A program made the position numbers and the translations under genes. This document shows positions 1 through 8,101 of a DNA stretch of 64,000 bases, piece by piece (position 1 is the stretch's first letter; the number at the start of each line of letters is the position of its first letter). The stretch is from Bdellovibrionales bacterium CG10_big_fil_rev_8_21_14_0_10_45_34 (GTDB lineage: Bacteria > Bdellovibrionota > Bdellovibrionia > Bdellovibrionales > 1-14-0-10-45-34). The stretch is from assembly GCA_002778785.1 (NCBI GenBank), contig PEZS01000006.1, forward strand, positions 56,652 to 120,651, written 5' to 3'. The notes beneath the pieces were generated by a model. That model ran no database searches and was not told where the DNA came from. It saw only the letters and a list, made by a program, of their open reading frames with translations.

Positions 1-49
1 GTTAAGAGTTAAGAGTTAAGAGTTAAGAGTTAAGAGTTAAGAGTTAAGG
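1..49. repeat. Heptanucleotide tandem repeat, about seven copies
   Basis: Six perfect copies of GTTAAGA followed by a seventh ending in G fill the first 49 bases; the array may continue beyond the window edge. It ends five bases short of the stop codon of the minus-strand gene pgeF, so it lies in that gene's 3' flank. A 7-bp unit is not a multiple of three, so copy-number slippage inside a reading frame would shift it; what lies to the left is not visible. No terminator-like structure is apparent in it. Confidence 0.95.
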
Positions 50-53
50 CGCT

Positions 54-722
54 CTATTTTAACTTTATCCAGGAGACATTTCTTTGCGCTGTTTTATCTC
101 GGCGAAATGAGTAAAAGTTTTTATTAGTAAAGGTGTCCGTGGTGCTTTGCCACCAAAAGAACTCTGAACTCATCGCCTCGGCACATTGCAAGTAGATGTA
201 TCTAGCCAAATTACAGAGAAATTTTTCGTTAGGCTTTTCACAAACAAGCTCAGGGTCAGATCGATACCCTTCATTGAGCGTAACATTGAGAGCTTGTATA
301 ACCTCTGCCCCCACTTCAAAACTACCGAACTGAATATGAGGCCCCAGATAAAATTCCAAATTGTCATTCATTAGCCCAAGGTCATGAATACATTTTGATG
401 CTAGGCGAGCGGCAACTCCGCGCCAGCCAAGGTGCAGGGCAACTGCCAAATGCTTCACCGGACTGTAAATCATCAAGGGCACACAGTCGGCAGTTCTAAT
501 GGCGAGACGAAGCCCACTTAAAGAGGTGAACTGCCCGTCTGCTTCATAACTCGCTAATTTGTTATCCTGCGTTCGTTCAACAATCTCAGCACCGTGCACT
601 TGTTTGAGAAAGCAAGAATCAAACAAATCCGGATCTTCAGAGTTAAATGCGCCGGCAAACTGGAGCGCAAACAACTCGGTTTCTATCGAATTTGCATCAG
701 AGGAAACTCTTTTTTCTTTCAT
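54..722 (-). CDS. pgeF: PgeF/YfiH (LACC1-like) family enzyme
   Basis: This is a member of the YfiH/PgeF (DUF152, 'polyphenol oxidase') family; relatives act as purine nucleoside phosphorylase/adenosine deaminase-like enzymes, and E. coli YfiH edits peptidoglycan precursors. Counted from the longer TTG start at 770, it shows KQVHG at 56-60, TADC at 93-96, HLGWRG from 113 and FYSFRRD near the C-terminus; His59, Cys96 and His113 match the family's catalytic His-Cys-His set. The start is uncertain. The ATG at 722 has an AGGA Shine-Dalgarno a few bases upstream, whereas the TTG at 770 has none but gives a length (238 aa) closer to the family. The N-terminal strand region is poorly conserved either way. 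It lies downstream of rluD, the same pairing as in E. coli. Confidence 0.88.
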   Translation of the reverse strand: MKEKRVSSDANSIETELFALQFAGAFNSEDPDLFDSCFLKQVHGAEIVERTQDNKLASYEADGQFTSLSGLRLAIRTADCVPLMIYSPVKHLAVALHLGWRGVAARLASKCIHDLGLMNDNLEFYLGPHIQFGSFEVGAEVIQALNVTLNEGYRSDPELVCEKPNEKFLCNLARYIYLQCAEAMSSEFFWWQSTTDTFTNKNFYSFRRDKTAQRNVSWIKLK

Positions 723-886
723 ATGTCCTATTCTATGTATTGCACTGATTTTCTTTGGCCCAAGAGCCAATACAGTTTTTGGCTTTTTTTGTACTCATAA
801 TGAGGGGCTGCTTTCGTTTCATTAAGCGTTAACGGCCCATCATAAGCACTAATTTCTCAGTTACCAATTGTCTTACCCTGAGTACC

Positions 887-1858
887 CTACACGATATCGT
901 GCCACCCTAGGCAAGTAAGAATCTCAGTTAACTCAAGGGGAATCGGTGCAGAGAAGCTCATAAACTTCTTGCTCGTAGGATGTTCAAACCCCAGCTCTTG
1001 AGCGTGCAAAAAGAATCTATTAAGACCTTGGATGGCGGTCTTCACTTGAGGGACTTTAAGCCTGGGTTCTTTCGCATTCCAACCATATAGTCGATCCCCA
1101 ACAATTGGGTGACCGATACTCTGTAAATGAACGCGGATTTGATGAGTTCTGCCAGTTTCAAGTTTCAATTTTACCAGCGCTAAGCCGCACTCATGCTCTC
1201 TTTCGACATCCAGATGGGTCACAGCGCGCTTGCCAGTACGTGCGCGAGTCGAAAATTTCTTTCTATCAGTAGGGTGCCTACCCACTGGAGCATCAATTTT
1301 TATTCTAGACTCCTCAAACCGACCCCAACAAAGGGCGCGGTATACTCGGTGCACGGTTTTATCTTTGAACTGGAGCGCCAATTTTTCGTGGGTACGATTG
1401 TTCTTGGCAACAACGATAAGACCGCTCGTATCTTTGTCAATTCTATGAACGATGCCGGGGCGAGAGGGCTGCCCACCACTGGACAATGATTTTGTGTGAA
1501 ACAAAAGAGCATTCACCAAGGTATCACTTTTGTGACCTGCCGCCGGGTGCACGACAAGTCCCGCAGGCTTGTCTACAACAATCACATCTTCGTCTTCGTA
1601 GACGATGTTTAGCGGAAAGTCATAAGCATGCAAATCGCTAACTTCGACGGAAGGGGTTTGAACTTTTACCGATTGGCCTTCTTTGAGTTTTTGAGAGGGC
1701 TTTGCAAGCCTTCCATCGATAGAGACATGGCCGTCATTAATCCATTTTGTAACTTGAGATCTGGTTCCGAGTTTTGAGACTTCACTCAAAAAGCGATCAA
1801 TACGCAATCCCTGAGATGACGAGTCAACCATCAAATAATTTGGTGAATTAACTTCCAC
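887..1858 (-). CDS. rluD: 23S rRNA pseudouridine synthase, RluD type
   Basis: An RluA-family pseudouridine synthase of 323 residues with an N-terminal S4 RNA-binding domain (about residues 17-62) and the catalytic signature HRIDKDTSG at 138-146, where Asp141 should be the catalytic aspartate. The S4 domain, length and pgeF neighbour favour RluD, which modifies helix 69 of 23S rRNA, over RluC or RluA, but the specificity is inferred. Translation appears to begin at GTG, overlapping the end of the upstream J-like/HTH gene by 11 bases, so coupling is likely. The last codons form a 12-bp palindrome (890-901) that looks coincidental. Confidence 0.92.
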   Translation of the reverse strand: MEVNSPNYLMVDSSSQGLRIDRFLSEVSKLGTRSQVTKWINDGHVSIDGRLAKPSQKLKEGQSVKVQTPSVEVSDLHAYDFPLNIVYEDEDVIVVDKPAGLVVHPAAGHKSDTLVNALLFHTKSLSSGGQPSRPGIVHRIDKDTSGLIVVAKNNRTHEKLALQFKDKTVHRVYRALCWGRFEESRIKIDAPVGRHPTDRKKFSTRARTGKRAVTHLDVEREHECGLALVKLKLETGRTHQIRVHLQSIGHPIVGDRLYGWNAKEPRLKVPQVKTAIQGLNRFFLHAQELGFEHPTSKKFMSFSAPIPLELTEILTCLGWHDIV

Positions 1859-2594
1859 GGCTCTCTTTTAGAAAACTCATATAAGAGCTGAGTACTTTGC
1901 TAGAATCTAAATTAAGTATACGCGCAAACTGTGAAACGAGCCCTCTTACAAAAACATCCGCCGGCAAACCAGAAAAGTCATTGTTTTCAACCGACACGAT
2001 ATGATGTTTCCCAAATTTGCTGATCTCGACAATTTGATCAATCGAGATATTTTTGTATTGCCTGATTCGCGACAAGAAAGTTCCATCGAAAACAGTTTCG
2101 CTGTTGATCTCGTTTTCAATTTCTTCATCGATTCGGTAGCGACTGTAACGGGTCTTACCAAGTGTCGGGTCCGAGGCGACGGCGCTTTCGGCCGTCGCTC
2201 TAGGGGGCAAGTCAGCCGTGGCGGGCTTAAATACTCCGGATTCAATATCAAAATCTGGTAAGTCTTCAAAGCGCGAGGGCTGAGGCGCCTGAACTTTATG
2301 TAGTGGGGTGGAGCTGGCGATGTGTTGAGCCGCTTGTCGTAGCTCCTCACGAGTTAGGCCAATTTTTTTGTCGTAGTCGGCCCGCCGTCTTTGATCGCTA
2401 AGCACGGCAAAAGCTTCTTCGAGGAGTTCATTAAGCTGGTCGGCTTCGTCTGGGCTGAAAACGGTGTAGAGCGCAGGGCTGTTTTTTGAATACGTCGTTC
2501 GCGCCTTCATGAAAGCTCTGTGAATTTCTTCGACCGAGGCAGTCGGCTCTACCTCAAGTACTTCGTAATAATTTTGTTGTCCATGAAGGGCCAT
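1848..2594 (-). CDS. J-like domain fused to RodZ-type helix-turn-helix
   Basis: A 248-residue two-domain protein. Residues about 7-77 read as a DnaJ domain (NYYEVLEVEPTAS at the start, AFAVLSDQRRRADYDKKIG at the end), but the loop that should carry His-Pro-Asp reads YSKNSPALY, so the motif that stimulates Hsp70 is absent. A low-complexity linker of about 90 residues leads to a C-terminal Xre/RodZ-like helix-turn-helix (about 170-245; SRIRQYKNISIDQIVEISK then SVENNDFSGLPADVFVRG). There is no transmembrane segment, unlike RodZ. It lies just downstream of a MinD-like ATPase and overlaps rluD. Such J/HTH plus MinD-like pairs occur, to my recollection, in other deltaproteobacterial-type genomes; the function is not established. 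Confidence 0.8.
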   Translation of the reverse strand: MALHGQQNYYEVLEVEPTASVEEIHRAFMKARTTYSKNSPALYTVFSPDEADQLNELLEEAFAVLSDQRRRADYDKKIGLTREELRQAAQHIASSTPLHKVQAPQPSRFEDLPDFDIESGVFKPATADLPPRATAESAVASDPTLGKTRYSRYRIDEEIENEINSETVFDGTFLSRIRQYKNISIDQIVEISKFGKHHIVSVENNDFSGLPADVFVRGLVSQFARILNLDSSKVLSSYMSFLKESRGS

Positions 2595-2613
2595 ATATTG
2601 ATTTTAAGGTCTT

Positions 2614-3561
2614 TTAGCGTTCTCGATCAACTAGCTCTTTGGCAATCTTCTGAAATTGGCGAACAAGCGGACTAAACGGCGCCTCAATCAGAAAAGGTTT
2701 GCGTCTTCGTAAAGTCTGCCAAACATTGTTGTCAAAGCTGAGTGCACCTAGAGACTGAGCCGGAATGTCAAAGTACTTTTTGCAGACACTGGCAACGGAG
2801 TCTCCTAGCTGAGCATCAGACTGAGTTCTAATCTGATTGACCACAATCTCGACCGAAAGCGAATGCACCGCCGATATGAGGGCTTCAGACCGAACGTCGT
2901 GGGTTGATTGTAGATAACTGATTAAATCAGCTGGGCTTCTAACCCCGAGCGAGTTTTTTTGATCGAGTACCTGCGCCACTAGCGAGGGAGCTCCGAAGTG
3001 GGATTCCACGCGAATGAGGCGTCTATAGTATGCCGATTTTAGAAATCGATAGGTGTTCTCTATGCTAGTGGGCTCAGGAGTTACGGTGAGAATTCGCCTG
3101 TCTGCACACAAAAAGAAATCAAGAGTCGCGTTGCTTGTTCCGGCGCCTAGATCGAGTAAAACGTAGTCGTAAGGAAGCTTCTTTAAAGCATCTATGATTT
3201 TCAATATTTGGTGTTCGGGAATGTTTGCTACTTCCAGAGAATCGAATGCACCGCTAATAAAATGTAGATTGTAATAGGGAGCGATTGTAACGAGGTCATT
3301 AAGATCCGGGCATCTTCCTGCAATAAAATCGCTGAGGGTCAACTGGGGAGCTGCTGCCCCAAGACAAGTGTGAAGATTCGCGCCGCCAAGGTCTAAATCA
3401 ACCACCAGCACTTTGTGTCCGGCTTTGGCCATTGTAAAACCCAAAGAAGAAGTGATGAGACTTTTCCCCACTCCCCCTTTGCCGCCGCCAAAGCTCCAAA
3501 TAATCGGAACTTTTGCCGTGCTGATATTTACAAATGGGTTTGCCAGTTTTAACGCGTTCAA
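2614..3561 (-). CDS. MinD/ParA-superfamily ATPase (FlhG/FleN-like)
   Basis: A 315-residue SIMIBI-class ATPase with a deviant Walker A (GGGKGGVGKS, 25-34), the VDLDLGGANLH motif after strand 2 and a YDYVLLDLGAG Walker B region. The DLDLGGANLHTCLG stretch and domain layout resemble FlhG/FleN and the Mrp-like MinD proteins more than cell-division MinD. No C-terminal amphipathic membrane-targeting helix is obvious. The start is TTG with AGGA about eight bases upstream. It is followed after 19 bases by the J-like/HTH gene, so the two probably act together; a role in flagellar number or polar placement is possible, but no flhF or other flagellar gene is adjacent. Confidence 0.82.
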   Translation of the reverse strand: MNALKLANPFVNISTAKVPIIWSFGGGKGGVGKSLITSSLGFTMAKAGHKVLVVDLDLGGANLHTCLGAAAPQLTLSDFIAGRCPDLNDLVTIAPYYNLHFISGAFDSLEVANIPEHQILKIIDALKKLPYDYVLLDLGAGTSNATLDFFLCADRRILTVTPEPTSIENTYRFLKSAYYRRLIRVESHFGAPSLVAQVLDQKNSLGVRSPADLISYLQSTHDVRSEALISAVHSLSVEIVVNQIRTQSDAQLGDSVASVCKKYFDIPAQSLGALSFDNNVWQTLRRRKPFLIEAPFSPLVRQFQKIAKELVDRER

Positions 3562-3585
3562 TTAACTATCCTAAAAAATTGAGAT

Positions 3586-4275
3586 TTAAACCTTTTTATT
3601 CTCTTCGGCGCGAGAAGCTCTGAGGTAAAGGGGGTGTACTTCTGTCCAGTTGTGAACTTTCCCAGACGAAAGATCTTTGCAGGCAAGCTCACCTAGACTA
3701 ATGGCGTGAGGGAGGTCACAGCGAGTTTCAAACTGCCCACTGAGGCCGAGAAGCCCCGTCTCCCCAACAACTAAGCAGTTGGAGGGTATATTGGTGCCGA
3801 GTTCTTGAAGACTTAATAAATGCTCTTGCGGGCCCGCTTTCAGCCAGCCACGCTCCGTTCTTTGGTAGGTGCACCGGAAGACTAGTCCCGAGTATGCATT
3901 TAGGACGATGGTACAGTAAGGATGGGTCGCTGGCGTTTTGTTCGCCAATACATCAAAGGTATTTCGACAGATTAACGGGATACCAAGGCCGAACCCAAGC
4001 GACTTAGCTAAATTTACGCCGACTCTTACTCCGGTGAAACTTCCAGGTCCAATATTTACAGCAACGGCATTGAGATCATTGACTTCAATTGAAGCAATCT
4101 TCAATAAGCTTTGAAGAGCCCCCGTGGCCACTTCTGCATGGGATCCCTGCCTGTGCCATGTTATTTCGCTGACGAGCTGATGGTCTCTAAAAAGTGCTAA
4201 ACTGCCTTGAAGAGAGCTGGTTTCAACAGCGACCAACCAGTTGGTTGTAGGAGAGTTTTTTAACTTAGGTCTCAC
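3586..4275 (-). CDS. tsaB: tRNA t6A37 threonylcarbamoyltransferase subunit TsaB
   Basis: A 229-residue ASKHA-fold protein. It begins with the TsaB pattern (LVAVETSSLQGSLALF) and has the conserved VAVNIGPGSFTGVRVGVN segment around residues 80-97, where canonical TsaB has AV..GPGSFTGLR. It serves as the TsaD partner in forming N6-threonylcarbamoyladenosine on tRNAs reading ANN codons. It lacks the metal-binding residues of TsaD, as expected. The start is GTG. The gene follows rseP after nine bases and precedes the MinD-like gene by 24, so it sits in one minus-strand run. Confidence 0.92.
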   Translation of the reverse strand: MRPKLKNSPTTNWLVAVETSSLQGSLALFRDHQLVSEITWHRQGSHAEVATGALQSLLKIASIEVNDLNAVAVNIGPGSFTGVRVGVNLAKSLGFGLGIPLICRNTFDVLANKTPATHPYCTIVLNAYSGLVFRCTYQRTERGWLKAGPQEHLLSLQELGTNIPSNCLVVGETGLLGLSGQFETRCDLPHAISLGELACKDLSSGKVHNWTEVHPLYLRASRAEENKKV

Positions 4276-4284
4276 AACTTACTA

Positions 4285-6015
4285 CTACGACGAAAAGATT
4301 CTTGAAAAATCATTGAATAAAGCAAGAAGCATTAAGCTAAGCAGTAAGACAAGTCCTATTTGTTGGGCGATCTCCATTTTGCGAATACTTAGCGGGGCGC
4401 CTCTCAAAGCTTCGATAGAGAAAAACACGAGATGCCCGCCGTCAAGCACGGGGATAGGAAGCAAGTTAAGAATAAATAGGTTTATCGAAATGATAGCCAT
4501 GATTTTGAGATAAGGAGAAAGGCCCATTTCAAATGTTTTACCCGAGAGTTGTAAAATCATAATCGGTCCGCCGATTGACTTAGCAGAAACCTCTCTTTTC
4601 AAGAGTTTTAAGAAGCTAAGCGCCGTTAATTGCACCCACTCGACGGTGTCATTAACGCTAGCACTTAAAACTTCCTTGATGCCATTGGCCTTCACTATTA
4701 CGGTTACCGGTTCAGCCATTCTTAGTGCGGTCTTAACGCCAATTGCGAAGTTCTTTTCTGTAAAGCCCGCCGAATTAGTTTGCTCGGTGATCTGGGGAAC
4801 CAAGTCGAAAAACATGTTCTGCCCGGCACGTGCCACTTCGACCTTTAGAGGCGCCTGATCAGAATCGTAAGAGCGCACAGCTTTTACAAAGCTTTCCCAG
4901 GAATTCAGGGGTTCGGCATTTACGCTGATCAATCGATCCCACGCTATAAGTCCTGCAGACTGAGCGGCAGAACCTTCTACGACTTCTTCGATAAACAGCT
5001 CCGTGTTGTGAAGACCAATCCACTGGAGGGTATTGGCGTCAAAATCACTTTGGGCAATTTTTTGCGCAATCGCTGCCGGGAGCTCTAAAGTATGAACCAT
5101 TGAGTCTTTGCTTTGTAAATTAGTGAGTTCGAAGTCGACACTAACGGCATTTTGTCCTGACGGGGAATTCTTCAACTTCTCTGCAACAGATTTCGCAAAA
5201 ACTCTTTCTGCCTCAAACCATGACCTTAGATTTGTACCATCTAAAGCGGTGATGGCATCGCCAGACTTTAGTCCTGCTTGCCCAGCCAGGCTGTTGGGGT
5301 CGCTAATCCCAATTTGAGTTGAGATTGCAACTGGCGACAGTCCGTCAATTTGACCAACGTAGTCTCTGGTGCTCATGAGATTAGTGTTTCGCATCTCAAC
5401 GGGCGACACTGTAATAGACCTGCTTGTTAAGTCTCCAGACGTATTCTGCACTGAAAAGCTAATCTGTTTGCCGGCTCTTGCCTCGATGTATTCTTCTATC
5501 TCGTCCCATGCCTTATAAGCGTTTCCATCTACCGCCTGGATAATATCACCCGATCGGAACCCAGCCTCATAGGCTGCCGATAGCGCCGGAACGTCGCCGA
5601 CGTGGTTAGACACAGTTTTTTCGCCGAGCAGGGCGATCACGCCAAAAATAAGGGCGGCAAAAAAGAGGTTCATCAAAGGTCCGGCCAACACGACGGCTAT
5701 TCTTTGAAAAACGGGTTTATGAAGAAAACTATACTGTTTTTGCTCTTCGGGGATATCAGCCGACGGATCATCACCGTACATCTTCACATAGCCGCCAAGT
5801 GGAATCAGAGAAAGGCAATACTCTGTATCGCCAGGCTTATAGCGCCAGATTTTTTTGCCAAAACCCAGACTAAAGACTTCAACGCGAACGCCGTAAAACT
5901 TCGCTACTAGGAAGTGCCCAAGTTCGTGGACGAAAATTAGCAGTCCAAGAAGGACGACAAACGCCAAACCAAATGAGAGAAACTTCTGAAAGCCAAGTAC
6001 AATTAAATCAATCAT
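4285..6015 (-). CDS. rseP: RseP-type site-2 intramembrane zinc protease with three PDZ-like modules
   Basis: A site-2 protease of the inner membrane. The first membrane helix carries the HELGH zinc motif (residues 30-34 from the chosen start) and a C-terminal helix carries LLPIPVLDGGH. The GGYVKMYGDDP segment after helix 1 is also typical of RseP. At about 576 residues it is some 125 longer than E. coli RseP. The excess lies in the periplasmic region, where three PDZ-like segments can be read: AGFRSGDIIQAVDG, AGLKSGDAITALDG and AGLIAWDRLISVNA. E. coli RseP has two. A TTG at 6042 would add nine hydrophilic residues; I prefer the ATG at 6015 because the membrane segment follows directly. The likely substrates are anti-sigma factors or signal-peptide remnants. 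Confidence 0.93.
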   Translation of the reverse strand: MIDLIVLGFQKFLSFGLAFVVLLGLLIFVHELGHFLVAKFYGVRVEVFSLGFGKKIWRYKPGDTEYCLSLIPLGGYVKMYGDDPSADIPEEQKQYSFLHKPVFQRIAVVLAGPLMNLFFAALIFGVIALLGEKTVSNHVGDVPALSAAYEAGFRSGDIIQAVDGNAYKAWDEIEEYIEARAGKQISFSVQNTSGDLTSRSITVSPVEMRNTNLMSTRDYVGQIDGLSPVAISTQIGISDPNSLAGQAGLKSGDAITALDGTNLRSWFEAERVFAKSVAEKLKNSPSGQNAVSVDFELTNLQSKDSMVHTLELPAAIAQKIAQSDFDANTLQWIGLHNTELFIEEVVEGSAAQSAGLIAWDRLISVNAEPLNSWESFVKAVRSYDSDQAPLKVEVARAGQNMFFDLVPQITEQTNSAGFTEKNFAIGVKTALRMAEPVTVIVKANGIKEVLSASVNDTVEWVQLTALSFLKLLKREVSAKSIGGPIMILQLSGKTFEMGLSPYLKIMAIISINLFILNLLPIPVLDGGHLVFFSIEALRGAPLSIRKMEIAQQIGLVLLLSLMLLALFNDFSRIFSS

Positions 6016-6169
6016 TACATGATGATATCTATGCTCACCCAAATTGACTAGCGTGATTTACAGCTCATATAAGCGGTAAGATCGCCCGTTCGATAGAGAA
6101 AAAAGGCTTCAGATATGCGAGAAGAGGCAAATGTTTAAGATTTTTTGGGTAAGAAAAAAGGGAAAAAAC

Positions 6170-6245
6170 TGGTAGGGAGTACAGGATTCGAACCTGCGAC
6201 ATCCACCTTGTAAGGGTGGCGCTCTACCAACTGAGCTAACTCCCT
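6170..6245 (-). tRNA. tRNA-Val (anticodon UAC)
   Basis: On the minus strand a full 76-nt cloverleaf can be folded. The acceptor arms AGGGAGT and ACTCCCT pair over seven bases, the D-loop has AGCTCAGTTGGTAGAGC, and the anticodon stem CCACC/GGTGG encloses the loop CTTACAA with anticodon TAC. The T-loop has GGTTCGAATCC, the discriminator is A, and the 3' CCA is encoded. It reads GUA and, by wobble, other valine codons. T-rich DNA follows the 3' end and may terminate it. Confidence 0.98.
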
Positions 6246-6317
6246 AAACTAAATTGCCCTAACCGCTCAATGTCCAGAGGGATATAGCCTACCCCCTGGC
6301 CAATGTAAAGTGTTAGG

Positions 6318-6839
6318 TTACTCGAATTTCTCACCAAGCTGAACCCAGTGATTTGCTCTAAACTCTGGCTCTTCAGAGCTGACCCGAGCTGTAAGTGCCA
6401 TAACGACTCCCTCAGAGGTTTCGTAAAACTTAAGCTTAGCAAATGCCAATTCCCCATTTTCTTGAAATTTGAATTTAAGGTTCTGAGAGGACTGGTCACC
6501 CAAGGCATAAGACCTTCCAAGAACTTTACGCCGCGCCATATTCACAATACAGATTTCAACAATTTTCGATCGATAGGAGGCTGTATTCAAAACGCGGAAT
6601 TGGACATACACATCTCTCGATAGGAGAGTTCTCCAGTTTCCACGGAGCATGTCCCATTGCACGCCGATCTCGCGCCCAAGTGGCAGAGGCTGGTCACCGC
6701 CTTTGCGAAAAAAATCCATGATCCCAGATGGTTCGGTGTCTTGAGCGACTGACGTCATAGTCTGCGAATGAAGTTGGTCTATGTGCGCCAGGGTGAGCAT
6801 GACTCCGAGACACAGTCCGGTTAGAATTCGAATCAACAT
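6318..6839 (-). CDS. Small secreted protein of unknown function
   Basis: I do not recognise the family. From the ATG at 6839, which has a good AAGGA Shine-Dalgarno, the product has 173 residues and begins with a signal peptide (MLIRILTGLCLGVMLTLAH...HSQ). A longer reading frame starting at 6890 overlaps the stop of the upstream regulator as ATGA, so translation may also be coupled. The mature part is beta-rich, with segments such as DVYVQFRVLNTASYRSKIVEI and LKFKFQENGELAFAKLKFYE that suggest a small periplasmic beta-sandwich. Its linkage to the TPR/winged-helix regulator suggests it is that regulator's partner or target. Confidence 0.7.
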   Translation of the reverse strand: MLIRILTGLCLGVMLTLAHIDQLHSQTMTSVAQDTEPSGIMDFFRKGGDQPLPLGREIGVQWDMLRGNWRTLLSRDVYVQFRVLNTASYRSKIVEICIVNMARRKVLGRSYALGDQSSQNLKFKFQENGELAFAKLKFYETSEGVVMALTARVSSEEPEFRANHWVQLGEKFE

Positions 6840-6886
6840 TTTCGATCCTTTCGGTTTCAAAGTTGCAAAATTAACTAATGGAGTTT

Positions 6887-7996
6887 TCATCGACAGAGAA
6901 CCTTTACTTCTTTATTAAGGTAGTAGCCAGACTTCGCTCTAAAGATATATCGCGGTTTATCTGAATCTGGCTCTATGAGCTTCCTGAGACGTTTAATTGT
7001 AACATAGATCTTATTGTCATGAGCTTCAGGATCATATCTTTGGCCCCAAAGTCTTTGGGTAATAATTTCTTTACTGAGAATGTCGCCAGGATTCTTCGCA
7101 AACATCCCCATGAGATCAAGCAAGATATTTTGGCTTTTGAACTCGACCCGTCCCTTTTCTTTTTCGAGACAAAAGTTGTTAGCTATATCAAGCAGCAAGT
7201 CATATTCGTCGCTGCCGATGTAGCCAAGATCTCTCAATTCAATTTCACAATCTCTGTAGAGCGTTTTTAAGTTTGATGGGTGAATCATTTGATACACTCC
7301 TTCAAACAAGTATCTGGCGGCTTCTACGTTGCCGAACTGCTTAAGTGTGAGTGCACGCGAAAAATTAAGATGTGCTTGAAAATAAAGATTCCCTCGAACT
7401 CTCAAGAGCTCTTGAGCCTGCTGAAAAACTTCTAAAGCCTGATCTAAACGTTGCAACTTTCTTAAAACTATAGCATTTGCCAAAAGAGTTGCGATTTTTA
7501 AATCTGGCAAATCCAAAACCTCAAAAAAGACCTGAAGGTTGTAAACCTCGCGCAAAGCTTCAGGCAGCTTGCCCATGTTAATGAACGCGATAGATAAACC
7601 TGAAATCGCATAGCACATGTCTTCTTTGCGGTCCTGGCTCAAGGCTGATTGGAGTGCATCCTGAAAATAACTAACAGACTCCTCGTTTTGCCCCTTTAAT
7701 AAGGCGGCAACGCCAAAGGTGTACTTTAATCGCGCTGTAATTTTTAAGCCGTATTTTTGGCCAAGCTCCTCAAGAGACTGTCTGATCGCTTGAACACTGG
7801 GTTGATCGTCTCTTTCGGCAAAAATACGTAGCAGTATATTCTTACAATCTAAAAGAGGTTCCCAAAGTTGAAGTGATTCAAACTTTACGCTTGCAGATGT
7901 TAAAGCATGAATAGCTGGCTCGAATCGTAGTTGCTGAAAATTCAGTCTTCCAATTTCGAGTTTAGCTAACGCAGATTCATTCAAACGATCCCCCAC
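6887..7996 (-). CDS. TPR protein with C-terminal OmpR-type winged helix
   Basis: A 369-residue predicted cytoplasmic regulator. Residues about 1-260 are tandem TPR-like helical pairs (for example LTSASVKFESLQLW, YFQDALQSALSQDRKEDMCYAISGLS, LDQALEVFQQAQELLRVRGN). Residues about 275-365 form a Trans_reg_C winged helix; the recognition-helix region reads HDNKIYVTIKRLRKLIE, followed by the wing RYIFRAKSGYYLN. There is no receiver domain, so control probably comes through ligand or protein binding to the TPR part. The start is GTG. A promoter (TTGACT-16-TAAGAT) lies 37 bases upstream, with an inverted repeat just inside the transcript that could be a self-operator. The stop overlaps the next gene's longer frame. 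Confidence 0.78.
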   Translation of the reverse strand: MGDRLNESALAKLEIGRLNFQQLRFEPAIHALTSASVKFESLQLWEPLLDCKNILLRIFAERDDQPSVQAIRQSLEELGQKYGLKITARLKYTFGVAALLKGQNEESVSYFQDALQSALSQDRKEDMCYAISGLSIAFINMGKLPEALREVYNLQVFFEVLDLPDLKIATLLANAIVLRKLQRLDQALEVFQQAQELLRVRGNLYFQAHLNFSRALTLKQFGNVEAARYLFEGVYQMIHPSNLKTLYRDCEIELRDLGYIGSDEYDLLLDIANNFCLEKEKGRVEFKSQNILLDLMGMFAKNPGDILSKEIITQRLWGQRYDPEAHDNKIYVTIKRLRKLIEPDSDKPRYIFRAKSGYYLNKEVKVLCR

Positions 7997-8013
7997 AAAT
8001 CGCTGATTACTGT

Positions 8014-8060
8014 CGTCGCACGACGGAGGATGATCTTACTTAACGAGTTTATTTAGTCAA
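8014..8060 (-). promoter_or_regulatory. Promoter and candidate operator of the TPR/winged-helix gene
   Basis: Read on the minus strand, a -35 box TTGACT (8055-8060) and a -10 box TAAGAT (8033-8038) are separated by 16 bases, close to the housekeeping consensus. The -10 box ends 37 bases before the GTG start. Between them lies the inverted repeat CGTCG-TG-CGACG (8014-8025), positioned where a repressor would block the polymerase. The promoter call is by consensus only. Confidence 0.6.
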
Positions 8061-8064
8061 TAGA

Positions 8065-8092
8065 TGAAAAGGGGAATCAAAGAAGATTCCCC
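8065..8092 (-). terminator. Intrinsic terminator of the clpP-clpX-lon block
   Basis: Just after the lon stop codon the minus strand reads GGGGAATC, a six-base loop, GATTCCCC (8071-8092) and then TTTTCATCTATT. A perfect eight-pair stem followed by a short T-rich tract is a credible Rho-independent terminator. Confidence 0.8.
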
Positions 8093-8101
8093 AAAGTAAA
8101 A

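Noticed and set aside
1-49. The heptamer array as the start of a CRISPR array.
   Set aside because: Units are 7 bp and directly adjacent with no spacers.
890-901. Perfect 12-bp palindrome CACGATATCGTG at the end of rluD.
   Set aside because: It encodes conserved-looking C-terminal residues and the start of the stop context; no T-tract follows, so it is probably chance.
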